Assembly: GCA_902632605.1 (NCBI GenBank)
Contig: CACPDB010000006.1
Coordinates: forward strand, 1 to 64,000
DNA from: an uncultured SAR86 cluster bacterium
GTDB taxonomy: Bacteria > Pseudomonadota > Gammaproteobacteria > Magnimaribacterales > AG-339-G14
Direction: 5' to 3'
Length of the DNA stretch: 64,000 nucleotides
Every line of letters begins with the position of its first letter. The first letter of the stretch is position 1. The notes beneath the pieces are model-generated. The model made no database searches, had not been told where the DNA came from, and saw only the letters and a list, made by a program, of their open reading frames with translations. The translations under genes were made by a program, and so were the position numbers. This document shows positions 45,461 through 52,866 of the stretch, in pieces.

Positions 45461-45469
45461 ATTCTATCA
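45461..45469 (-). promoter_or_regulatory. Candidate extended -10 of the TonB receptor
   Basis: On the minus strand TGATAGAAT matches an extended -10 (TGn-TATAAT with one mismatch), giving a start near 45454 and a leader of about 45 bases. No good -35 is visible; instead the NtrC-like palindrome at 45488-45502 is centred near -41, the usual position for an activator that compensates for a weak -35. Confidence 0.4.
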
Positions 45470-45487
45470 AAAAGAAAGACGATTTGT

Positions 45488-45502
45488 GCACTAAAATAGT
45501 GC
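45488..45502. promoter_or_regulatory. NtrC-like palindrome upstream of the TonB receptor
   Basis: GCACTAAAATAGTGC has perfect 6-bp arms and matches the site upstream of glnII at all but one base over this core. It lies in the divergent gap, 80 bases before the receptor ATG and about 100 bases before the alcohol dehydrogenase ATG. No GG-N10-GC sigma-54 element was found on either side, unlike a classical NtrC target. Confidence 0.55.
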
Positions 45503-45605
45503 TAGTTATCATATGAGACTTTAAGTGTCAAAATCCACGAACCTCCTATAAAAGGACTTCCACCAACTAAATAAATATGATTAGATTTTACATCGGAGAA
45601 ATATT

Positions 45606-46652
45606 ATGAAAGCTTATCAAGTAGTTGAAAATGGAAAACCTTTAGAAAAAAAAGAAATAGAGACACCAATACCAACTGGAAAGGAAATTTTACTTAAAAC
45701 AGTTTCTTGTGGAGTTTGTCATTCAGACGTTCACATTCATGATGGCTATTTTGATTTAGGTGCTGACATGAAACTTCCAATGCCGCTTGCTGAACCATTA
45801 ACTATGGGACATGAGATCTTCGGTGAAGTTGTCTCGGTAGGAGATGAAGTGAATTCTGTGAAAGTCGGGGAAAGATATGTTGCTTACCCCTGGATAGGCT
45901 GTGGAGACTGCGAACTCTGTAACACAGATAAAACGCATTATTGTCTTAATAACTCAAATCTTGGAATTAATGTAAGTGGTGGATACGGAGATCATGTTTT
46001 GGTACCGGCAGAAAAATATCTTTTTGATGCAGGCAACACTCCAGATAGCTTAGCAGGTAGCTATGCTTGTAGAGGATTAACTGCATTTAGTGCCTTAAAA
46101 AAAGCTGGTCCTTTTTCTAAAGATAATTCTTTAGTAATTGTAAGTGCAGGTGGATTGGGGCTCTTAGCTTTAAAAATAGCCAGAGCTGCATATGGTATAA
46201 ATCCAATAGTCATTGACATTGATGACGAAAAATTGAAAGTAGCTAAAGATTTAGGTGCATCAGAAGTAATAAATTCTTCCAAAGAAGGGGCCGCCGAAAA
46301 ACTTATGGAAGTTACAAACGGAGGTGCAAACGCAATAGTTGATTTTGTTGGAGCTGAGCAATCTGTAAATCTTGGTTATCAGTGTCTTGCTAAAGGGGGG
46401 ACTATTGTAGTTGTGGGATTATTTGGAGGACAAATAACTATTCCTCTTCCCCTTCTTACTTTAACTGAAAAAAAGATTTTGGGTTCTTATGTAGGAAGTC
46501 TTGGCGAAATGGAGGAATTAATGAAATTAGTAGCAGCTGGAAAAATTGAACCTGTTGAAGTTGAATCTAGAAATGTTTCTGAGGCTAATAAAACACTAGA
46601 AGAAATGAAGAATGGAGAACTTCTAGGGTTAGTTTCATTGACGCACGACTAA
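45606..46652 (+). CDS. Zinc-dependent alcohol dehydrogenase (MDR family)
   Basis: A 348-aa NAD(P)-dependent alcohol dehydrogenase. The catalytic zinc site shows in SCGVCHSDVHIHDG and TMGHEIFGEV, the structural zinc site in GCGDCELCNTDKTHYC, and the coenzyme fold in SAGGLGLLALKIA. It would oxidise a primary or secondary alcohol to aldehyde or ketone. RBS GGAG lies 8 bases before the ATG. The SDR gene follows after 2 bases, so they form one unit, divergent from the TonB receptor; alcohols produced by the P450 are possible substrates, by inference only. Confidence 0.92.
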   Translation: MKAYQVVENGKPLEKKEIETPIPTGKEILLKTVSCGVCHSDVHIHDGYFDLGADMKLPMPLAEPLTMGHEIFGEVVSVGDEVNSVKVGERYVAYPWIGCGDCELCNTDKTHYCLNNSNLGINVSGGYGDHVLVPAEKYLFDAGNTPDSLAGSYACRGLTAFSALKKAGPFSKDNSLVIVSAGGLGLLALKIARAAYGINPIVIDIDDEKLKVAKDLGASEVINSSKEGAAEKLMEVTNGGANAIVDFVGAEQSVNLGYQCLAKGGTIVVVGLFGGQITIPLPLLTLTEKKILGSYVGSLGEMEELMKLVAAGKIEPVEVESRNVSEANKTLEEMKNGELLGLVSLTHD

Positions 46653-46654
46653 AG

Positions 46655-47413
46655 ATGGAAAAGGTTTGCTTAGTTATAGGAGCTGGAGCAGGTATTGGTG
46701 GAACAGTAGCCAAGAGATTTGCAAAAGAAGGATACCACGCATATCTGGCAAGAAGGACAGATGAAGAAGGTCTTAATAAATTAATAAATGAAATTACTGA
46801 TGCTGGTGGAAAAGCTTCTGGTTCTTTACTCAACGTTATCGAAGAAAACTCAATAGAAGATTTAGTTAATAAAATTGAGTCAGATATTGGGCCTATTGAT
46901 ACTGTTATTTATAACATCGGAGCTCAAATAGGAGATCGTGCTTTAGCCGAAACAAGTTATAAAGCTTTTGAGATGGGTTGGCGCATGGCAACGTTTGGCT
47001 TATTTAGACTTGCTCAGGCCTTAACTCCGAAAATGAAAGAAAGACAGGAAGGAAATATTATTGTGACTTCTGCTACTTCGGCGGTAAGGGGTAATAAAGG
47101 ACAACACTCTCATGCAGCTGCAATGGGTGGTAGAAGAATGTTATGCCAGTCTTTGAACGCTGAGTTTGCTAAAGAAGGCATTCACGTTGCCCACGTCATT
47201 ATTGACGGTGCGGTGGATGCTCCTGATACTCTTGGTAAGATGCTTGGCTCTGACTTATTTGAAAAATTTAAAAAGCAAAAAGGTGTTGATGGCATGATTT
47301 TGCCTGAAAATGTTGCTGACACTTATCTCTTCTTAGCACAACAAACCAAATCAACTTGGACTCACGAAATTGATATTAGAGCTTTTTCAGACCAAGCTTG
47401 GTGGAATCATTAA
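46655..47413 (+). CDS. Atypical SDR-family protein lacking the catalytic Tyr/Lys
   Basis: A 252-aa Rossmann-fold protein with VIGAGAGIGGTVAKRFAKEG for nucleotide binding and the SDR body (VIYNIGAQIGD in place of NNAG). At the active site, Ser is present in TSATSA, but the YxxxK position reads HSHAAAMGG, without the Tyr or Lys. The following GIHVAHVIIDGAVDAP block matches a known SDR subgroup. It may bind NAD(P) without classical reductase activity, or use other residues. Immediately follows the alcohol dehydrogenase gene (2-base gap). Confidence 0.85.
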   Translation: MEKVCLVIGAGAGIGGTVAKRFAKEGYHAYLARRTDEEGLNKLINEITDAGGKASGSLLNVIEENSIEDLVNKIESDIGPIDTVIYNIGAQIGDRALAETSYKAFEMGWRMATFGLFRLAQALTPKMKERQEGNIIVTSATSAVRGNKGQHSHAAAMGGRRMLCQSLNAEFAKEGIHVAHVIIDGAVDAPDTLGKMLGSDLFEKFKKQKGVDGMILPENVADTYLFLAQQTKSTWTHEIDIRAFSDQAWWNH

Positions 47414-47431
47414 TTTTTATAGGAGATTTTC

Positions 47432-47896
47432 ATGAAATATCTTTCATTACTTTTAATCATTTCATCTACTGTTCTGTTTGGTATGCATCATGAAAAATTA
47501 GATGTAATAGTTTTTGCAATTGATTTGGAAATTATTGATGGGCAAAAAAAGAGTGCTAATAACTTTGTGTCAAGAATTACTGAGAATGTAGAAAATAAAG
47601 AGCCTCAAACTCTTGTTTATCAATATCACTTTTCAAAAAAAGAAAATAAAGTTTTTCTTTTAGAAATTTATCCAAATAACGAAGCAGCCTTGATTCATAT
47701 GAATAATTTTCTTGGAAGTAAATGGGAAGAAGAGTTTGTCAAAAACTTCTCAATAAACAATTTTCAGGTTTTAGGAAATGCAAATTCTAAACTCAAGAAA
47801 TCTTTAGAGCCATTCACTAAAGATTTCCGAAGTAACCTGATAGGTTTTGATAGAGTTGCAGAACAACTTGGCAAGGAAATTTCTAAAATTAGATAA
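47432..47896 (+). CDS. Secreted ABM-like (dimeric alpha/beta barrel) hypothetical protein
   Basis: A 154-aa protein with a short signal peptide (MKYLSLLLIISSTVLFG). The following part (LDVIVFAIDLEIIDGQKKSANNF, LVYQYHFSKKENKVFLLEIY, EAALIHM) has the pattern of an antibiotic biosynthesis monooxygenase / YgiN-like domain. The C-terminal third (about 115-154) is a helical, charged extension. Export of an ABM-type domain is unusual. RBS AGGAGATTT precedes the ATG, 18 bases after the SDR stop, so it is probably in the same unit. Function unknown. Confidence 0.6.
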   Translation: MKYLSLLLIISSTVLFGMHHEKLDVIVFAIDLEIIDGQKKSANNFVSRITENVENKEPQTLVYQYHFSKKENKVFLLEIYPNNEAALIHMNNFLGSKWEEEFVKNFSINNFQVLGNANSKLKKSLEPFTKDFRSNLIGFDRVAEQLGKEISKIR

Positions 47897-47898
47897 GT

Positions 47899-49038
47899 TT
47901 AACTTATAAAATTATTCAATCTTTCGTAAGCGTTAACAAAATCTTCTTTGAACTCTTGAACGACGTCACTTGCCGAGATGCTTTGGTTCATAAGACCAAC
48001 ACCCTGTCCTACCCAATAAGTTGCAAGATCTTTTGCTCCTTCATGACCTCCAGCAGCTAACTTATTAACTTTTTGCAAAGCTGGCTCTGCGACCATTGGT
48101 TGTAATGGCATCGGCAGGGGTTCCGGAGCGCTATCTGCCTCCCAAGCTTGAGTCCATGGAGTGACTAATTGTCTAGAATGTTTGCCAGTTCTACTTCTTG
48201 ACCTAACCGTTTGGCTTGAATTTGCAGCGACCATTTTTTCTTTAATAACCGGCTCTACTTCTGACTCAATTGTAGTTAACCAAACTGACCCACACCAGGC
48301 TCCTGAAGCTCCCATAGCCATGGCTGCCGCCATTTGCTTACCAGTTACAATTCCACCAGCAGCTAAAATAGGAACATCACCATAAGGTTGAATAGCTTGG
48401 TGAACCTCTGGAATTAAAACCATGGTGGAGACACTTCCACAGTGTCCTCCTGCCTCAGTTCCAGAAACAACTAAAATATCAACTCCTGCTTTAACTTGGT
48501 TAATCGCATGTTCTGCGGTACCCAATAATGCAGCAACTTTGCAGTTATTATCCTTGCCCATTTGAATCATCCAGTCTGGCGGGACGCCAAGTGCATTGGC
48601 AATGATTTTAATTGGGTGTTTAAAGGCAACATCTAAAAGTGCTTTAGCTCCATCAGATTGTGTATTTTGAGCAAAGCCTGATCCGCCAGTATCTATTTCT
48701 CTTAATTCTGGAGCATCAATACCGTGATTTTCCAAAACATCTGTTCTGAAATCTGCGTATTCTTGAGGAATCATTTTTGCAAGCTTGTCAGCATCAAATT
48801 TTTCATCTTTTCCAACCATTTTGTTTGGAATCAATACATCTACTCCATATGGTTTTCCATCAATGTGCTCGTCAATCCACTTCAATTCTTTTTCTAATTG
48901 TTCTGGAGACATGCCAACTGCACCTAAGACTCCACAACCTCCTGCTTTGGAAACTGCTACAACAACATCTCTGCAATGTGTAAATGCCACGAGAGGAAAC
49001 TCTATATCTAACATTTCGCAAATTCTTGAATTCATCAT
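47899..49038 (-). CDS. NPD / nitronate monooxygenase-like flavoprotein
   Basis: A 379-aa FMN-dependent TIM-barrel protein of the 2-nitropropane dioxygenase/nitronate monooxygenase superfamily. Visible: N-terminal EFPLVAFTHCRDVVVAVSKAGG, the FMN-phosphate region LAAGGIVTGKQMAAAMAMGA, and the catalytic-His-type motif GTEAGGHCGSVST. Enoyl reductases (FabK type) and nitronate monooxygenases share this pattern, so the reaction is not certain. It is convergent with the ABM-like gene (2-base gap) and divergent from the DUF1295 gene. Confidence 0.85.
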   Translation of the reverse strand: MMNSRICEMLDIEFPLVAFTHCRDVVVAVSKAGGCGVLGAVGMSPEQLEKELKWIDEHIDGKPYGVDVLIPNKMVGKDEKFDADKLAKMIPQEYADFRTDVLENHGIDAPELREIDTGGSGFAQNTQSDGAKALLDVAFKHPIKIIANALGVPPDWMIQMGKDNNCKVAALLGTAEHAINQVKAGVDILVVSGTEAGGHCGSVSTMVLIPEVHQAIQPYGDVPILAAGGIVTGKQMAAAMAMGASGAWCGSVWLTTIESEVEPVIKEKMVAANSSQTVRSRSRTGKHSRQLVTPWTQAWEADSAPEPLPMPLQPMVAEPALQKVNKLAAGGHEGAKDLATYWVGQGVGLMNQSISASDVVQEFKEDFVNAYERLNNFIS

Positions 49039-49117
49039 TTTTATACCTCTTTATTTCTAATCATTAATATCTTCTAAATTTCAATTCAAATCAAGATTTT
49101 TGTATTAAAATTTATGA

Positions 49118-49987
49118 ATGCCTAACAAAACTACTATTCCTGCATCTTTTATTGTCCTATTGCTTTCAACACTGATAGCTTTTGCCGCCAATCAAGGGAG
49201 TGTTTCAATATCAAACGTCCCGCTTTTTGGATTTGTAGTATTACTGATTTTTGTAATTCAATGGCTTGTATTCATTCCGTCTTTCATTAACAGAACAGAA
49301 CATTTTTTTGATTTAACCGGTTCGCTTACTTTTATGTCAGCTTCCCTTTTTACTCTTATGGCAATCCCCGAAATATATTTAAGGGATATCGTAATCACGT
49401 TGTTAGTTGTTGTCTGGGCTACCAGACTAGGTTCCTTTTTGTTTTTTCGAGTAAGAAAAGATGGAGGTGATGGAAGATTTGACATTATGAAAACCAAATT
49501 TTGGTGGTTTTTAATGACTTGGAATATTCAAGGAATGTGGGTATTTTTATCTTTAGCGGCTGGACTTGCTGCAATGACCTCGCAAAATAAGATTGAGGCG
49601 GATATCTTCTTGGTATTGGGTACCTTGATTTGGATTTTGGGTTTCTCTGTAGAAGTTATTGCAGATAATCAAAAATCCAAATTTAGATCTAATCCAGAAA
49701 ATAAAGACAAATTTATTACAACAGGAATTTGGTCCTGGTCTAGGCATCCAAATTACTTTGGTGAAATTCTTTTGTGGATTGGGATTACAGTAATAGCTTT
49801 ACCAGTTCTTCAGGGCTGGCAATTTATAACGCTCATCTCTCCAATCTTTATTATTATCCTTTTAACTCAAATTAGTGGAGTGAGATTACTAGAACTTAGA
49901 GGAAAGAAGAAATGGGGAGATAATGAGGAATACAAAAACTACATAAAAAAAACTTCGGTTTTAATTCCTTTACCCCCTAAAAATTAA
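49118..49987 (+). CDS. DUF1295 / steroid 5-alpha-reductase-like membrane protein
   Basis: A 289-aa integral membrane protein with about seven hydrophobic helices and the C-terminal signature WSWSRHPNYFGEILLW, typical of DUF1295 and the related steroid 5-alpha-reductase/ICMT fold that binds NADPH and lipid substrates. It may reduce a double bond in a lipid or methylate/modify it; the reaction is unknown. Located among other oxidoreductases, which fits lipid or sterol-like substrate metabolism, but this is inference. Confidence 0.82.
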   Translation: MPNKTTIPASFIVLLLSTLIAFAANQGSVSISNVPLFGFVVLLIFVIQWLVFIPSFINRTEHFFDLTGSLTFMSASLFTLMAIPEIYLRDIVITLLVVVWATRLGSFLFFRVRKDGGDGRFDIMKTKFWWFLMTWNIQGMWVFLSLAAGLAAMTSQNKIEADIFLVLGTLIWILGFSVEVIADNQKSKFRSNPENKDKFITTGIWSWSRHPNYFGEILLWIGITVIALPVLQGWQFITLISPIFIIILLTQISGVRLLELRGKKKWGDNEEYKNYIKKTSVLIPLPPKN

Positions 49988-49999
49988 GAATTAATTCCA

Positions 50000-50428
50000 T
50001 TATATTTGATAAGTTAGGCCGGCTGCTTCTACTCCAGCAATTGCACAGATTTCATCGCGGTCAGGCAAATCTCCTGAAACTCCAACGGCGCCAATTACTT
50101 CATCACCATTCTTGATCATTATTCCTCCAGGAGAAGGTGCTATTTTATTTCCAGATATAGCTCTGGCCGCATTAAAAAAATGAGTTTGTTCAGGTTGAGC
50201 GCCATAAAGATTTCTGATTGCTCTACTCGAAAAACCAATTCCAACACAGCCCCATGCTTTAGCAAATGCTATATCGGGTCTAATAAGAGCTGAATTATCT
50301 TCCATTGCTGAACTAACTAATACTCCTCGAGTATCAAGAACTGCAATTGTTATTGGCATCATATTCTCTTCTCTAGCTTTTTTTAAACAACCTTCAACTA
50401 TTTTTTGTGCATCTTTAAGGGTAATCAT
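50000..50428 (-). CDS. GlcG/HbpS-family protein
   Basis: A 142-aa protein of the GlcG/HbpS (PF03928) heme-degrading/heme-binding fold: ALDTRGVLVSSAMEDN-type beta strand, ARPDIAFAKAWGCVGIGFSS-type helix, APSPGGIMIKNGDEVIGAVGVSG, and DEICAIAGVEA near the C terminus. Some relatives bind heme or cobalamin-like cofactors; many sit next to catabolic operons with no known role. 27 bases downstream of the GST gene on the same strand, so likely co-transcribed. Confidence 0.85.
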   Translation of the reverse strand: MITLKDAQKIVEGCLKKAREENMMPITIAVLDTRGVLVSSAMEDNSALIRPDIAFAKAWGCVGIGFSSRAIRNLYGAQPEQTHFFNAARAISGNKIAPSPGGIMIKNGDEVIGAVGVSGDLPDRDEICAIAGVEAAGLTYQI

Positions 50429-50455
50429 ATTTATCTCCTAAATTAAAAAATTACA

Positions 50456-51073
50456 TTATTTCTCTTCAAACTTATAAGACTTAGATCTTTTAAAGGCCTC
50501 TCTTTCAAAAAGCATGTCCGTGTATCTCTTAATATTAGGTTTGAATGCTTGATCTATTCCAAGTGATTCAGCGACAACAAAAGCATAACTCACACAGATA
50601 TCTGCAATCGTAAAGCGATTTGAACATAAGAATTCTCTATCTTTTAAAGTTGTCTCTAATAATTTACACCTTGATACAAACCATCTGCTGTAACCATCTA
50701 CAGCAGCATCCGCAACGCCTGGCTCTTGAAGTTTGTATCTAAGAACAACTGTCTGTGGAAAAGTTAAAGTCGCATCGGAGTGGAAAAGCCAATTTAAGTA
50801 AGCTGGATAGTCAGGCTCATCTGGCATAACTCTTAAATCGGTCGGGCCATATTTCTCAACTAAATATTGAGACATCGCAACAGATTCGGTCATTTTTACA
50901 TCGCCATCTATCAAATAAGGAATGGTTCCTAGCATGTTGATATTCAAATACTCTTTCATGAACATCCGAGGTGGAAAAGGCATCATTTCTAGCTCGTAAT
51001 CTATGCCCATTTCTTCAGCAGTCCAAATTGGCCTCATTGCTCTTGAGGCTTCGGTTCCCCAAATCTTTATCAT
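50456..51073 (-). CDS. Glutathione S-transferase family protein
   Basis: A GST with N-terminal thioredoxin-like domain (MIKIWGTEASRAMRPIWTAEE, LGTIPYLIDGDVKMTESVAM with the cis-Pro and the Glu-Ser pair that binds glutathione) and an all-helical C-terminal domain (FTIADICVSYAF with the N-capping box). I chose the ATG at 51073 (205 aa) over 51088 because GGGAG lies 8 bases before it. It probably conjugates or isomerises an electrophile; catalytic residue is likely the Ser in TEASR. Divergent from the ABM gene. Confidence 0.9.
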   Translation of the reverse strand: MIKIWGTEASRAMRPIWTAEEMGIDYELEMMPFPPRMFMKEYLNINMLGTIPYLIDGDVKMTESVAMSQYLVEKYGPTDLRVMPDEPDYPAYLNWLFHSDATLTFPQTVVLRYKLQEPGVADAAVDGYSRWFVSRCKLLETTLKDREFLCSNRFTIADICVSYAFVVAESLGIDQAFKPNIKRYTDMLFEREAFKRSKSYKFEEK

Positions 51074-51143
51074 TTTCTTTTCTCCCAATATGATTTAGCC
51101 TTATATACTAAATTTTTAAACAACATTTATTATAGGAGAAAAC

Positions 51144-51431
51144 ATGATAGGAGTACTTGTTAAATTAAATATAAAAGAAGGTAGTGAAAAAGACTTCGAA
51201 GAAAATATGCTGAAACTTGTAGAAGCAACAAACGCAAATGAACCTGGTGTTTTCTACTATGGTCTATTAAAAACAGATAATCCTCAAACTTACCAAATGA
51301 TAGAGATATATAAAGATGCCGAAAGTCATGCTCATCATTCTCAAACTGAACACTTTAAAACTTTAGGTGGAGCACTGGCGCCATTTCTTGCTGGAGCACC
51401 AGAAATTACTGTTCACGAGGAAATAAAATAG
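51144..51431 (+). CDS. ABM-domain protein (putative quinol monooxygenase)
   Basis: A 95-aa single-domain antibiotic biosynthesis monooxygenase/YgiN-like protein: GVLVKLNIKEGSEKDFEEN, NEPGVFYYGLLKTD, YQMIEIYKDAESHAHHSQT and HFKTLG are the typical dimeric alpha/beta-barrel pattern. RBS AGGAG precedes ATG by 7 bases. Its stop (TAG) overlaps the proposed ATA start of zapE by two bases, and a GAGGAAAT sequence near its end could serve zapE. Substrate unknown. Confidence 0.85.
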   Translation: MIGVLVKLNIKEGSEKDFEENMLKLVEATNANEPGVFYYGLLKTDNPQTYQMIEIYKDAESHAHHSQTEHFKTLGGALAPFLAGAPEITVHEEIK

Positions 51432-52483
51432 CCCTAAAAGAAAATTATTTAAGAGCTGTATCAAGCCAAGAAATATCCTTAGATGACGCTCAGCTTAAAT
51501 TAGCTGAGCGTTTGGATGCTTGTTTGCAAGAAATAAATATTGAAAAAGGTTTTTTTAATTTTTTAACTAAAAAAGTACCCCAAAGAATTTATATTCACGG
51601 AGACGTAGGACGAGGAAAGACATTTCTCATGGATATGCTTTTTGAAGAAATTAATCATGAAAAAAAAATTCGGCTGCATTTTCACCGTTTCATGCAAAAT
51701 CTTCATGAGGAGCTTAAAAATTATGAAGGAGCAACAGATCCTTTAAAAAAAATAGTTAAAGATTTATCAAAAAAATACGAATGTCTTTGTTTCGATGAAT
51801 TTTACGTAGAAGATATTGCAGATGCCATGCTGCTGGGGAAATTTATGACTGAACTTTTTAAATCAGATTTATCTTTTTTTGCAACTTCAAATATAGCTCC
51901 AATCAATCTATATGAAGGAGGATTACAGAGAAAGTTATTCCTGCCAGCTATAAAAGCCATTGAAACTGCTTGTGAAATATATCATTTAGATTCTAATGTT
52001 GATTTTAGATTAAGAGCTTTAGAAAAAAGTGGAAGTTACTTTTATCCATCCGATAAAAATATTAAGATCATTGAAGAGATTTTCAATGAAATTACGCAGA
52101 ATAAAAAAGCCAAGGACAGTTTTATAACAATAAACAATAGAAAAATTGATATCTTGGCCTTTTCTAAAGGAGTCTTGTGGGTTAATTTTTTACAAATCTG
52201 TTCTTCTCCAAGAAGTGCTGCAGATTACATTGAAATTTCAAAAGAGTTTCATACAGTTATTCTATCCGATGTACCCATCATAAATTCTGATGATGAAGCA
52301 AGACGTTTTATCTCTTTTATCGACGAATGTTATGACAGAAAAGTAAAATTAATCATTTCAGCAGCTGAACTCCCTGAAAAAATTTATGTCAAATCTAGAC
52401 TAGAAGAAAAGTTTAAGAGAACTATTAGCAGAATGACCGAAATGCAGTCTAAAGATTACCTTTCTCAAGCTCATTTGGCTTGA
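51428..52483 (+). CDS. zapE: ZapE/AFG1-like cell-division ATPase, apparent ATA start
   Basis: AAA+ type ATPase that helps regulate the Z-ring; Walker A GDVGRGKTFLMD, Walker B CLCFDEFYVED, sensor FFATSNIAP and the C-terminal RTISRMTEM block are present. The track starts at a TTG (51512), but family-typical N-terminal sequence (LKENYLRAVSSQEISLDDA) is encoded in frame before it. Between the upstream in-frame stop at 51356 and 51511 there is no ATG, GTG or TTG. An ATA at 51428, preceded by GAGGAA at a 5-base spacing and overlapping the ABM stop, is the best start (351 aa). Either a noncanonical start or an ATG-to-ATA change. Confidence 0.85.
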   Translation: MALKENYLRAVSSQEISLDDAQLKLAERLDACLQEINIEKGFFNFLTKKVPQRIYIHGDVGRGKTFLMDMLFEEINHEKKIRLHFHRFMQNLHEELKNYEGATDPLKKIVKDLSKKYECLCFDEFYVEDIADAMLLGKFMTELFKSDLSFFATSNIAPINLYEGGLQRKLFLPAIKAIETACEIYHLDSNVDFRLRALEKSGSYFYPSDKNIKIIEEIFNEITQNKKAKDSFITINNRKIDILAFSKGVLWVNFLQICSSPRSAADYIEISKEFHTVILSDVPIINSDDEARRFISFIDECYDRKVKLIISAAELPEKIYVKSRLEEKFKRTISRMTEMQSKDYLSQAHLA

Positions 52484-52533
52484 AAATATAAGGATAGACT
52501 CCATATAGAAGGTATAAGTGGTAATATAAAATT

Positions 52534-52866
52534 ATGAAAGATGTAGTTGAAACTAACTTTGCAATTGGACAGGTTGTAAGACATAAACACTTAGACTTTA
52601 GAGGTGTTATTTTTGATGTAGATCCTGAATTTAATAACACTGAAGAATGGTATCAAAGCATACCAGCCCAAATAAGACCAAAAAAAGACCAGCCTTTCTA
52701 TCATGTTTATGCTGAAAACGAGGAGGTTTTTTATACTGCCTATGTTTCTCAACAAAATTTATTAGCAGATAATTCACTTGAACCAGTAGCGCATCCGGAT
52801 GTTCATGAAAACTTCGGTCCATTTGATGGGAAAAAATACGAAATTTTAGAAGTTACCAGGAACTAG
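52534..52866 (+). CDS. hspQ: Heat shock protein HspQ
   Basis: Small YccV-type protein that modulates DnaA and Lon-dependent proteolysis in E. coli. The 110-aa sequence has AIGQVVRHKHLDFRGVIFDV, the WYQSIPAQIRPKKDQPFYHV block and YVSQQNLLAD near the end, all family-typical. Length is close to E. coli HspQ (105). It is convergent with the aminotransferase gene, overlapping by 4 bases. Confidence 0.95.
   Translation: MKDVVETNFAIGQVVRHKHLDFRGVIFDVDPEFNNTEEWYQSIPAQIRPKKDQPFYHVYAENEEVFYTAYVSQQNLLADNSLEPVAHPDVHENFGPFDGKKYEILEVTRN

Noticed and set aside
45503-45600. Sigma-54 promoter for the alcohol dehydrogenase downstream of the NtrC-like palindrome
   Set aside because: No TTGC -12 element or GG-N10-GC spacing is present on the plus strand in this stretch; the one minus-strand GC candidate has no GG 10 bases before it.
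51093-51113. ATTTAG-N9-CTAAAT inverted repeat between GST and ABM genes
   Set aside because: Short arms made of A/T-rich sequence in AT-rich DNA; expected by chance and no better-supported element nearby.
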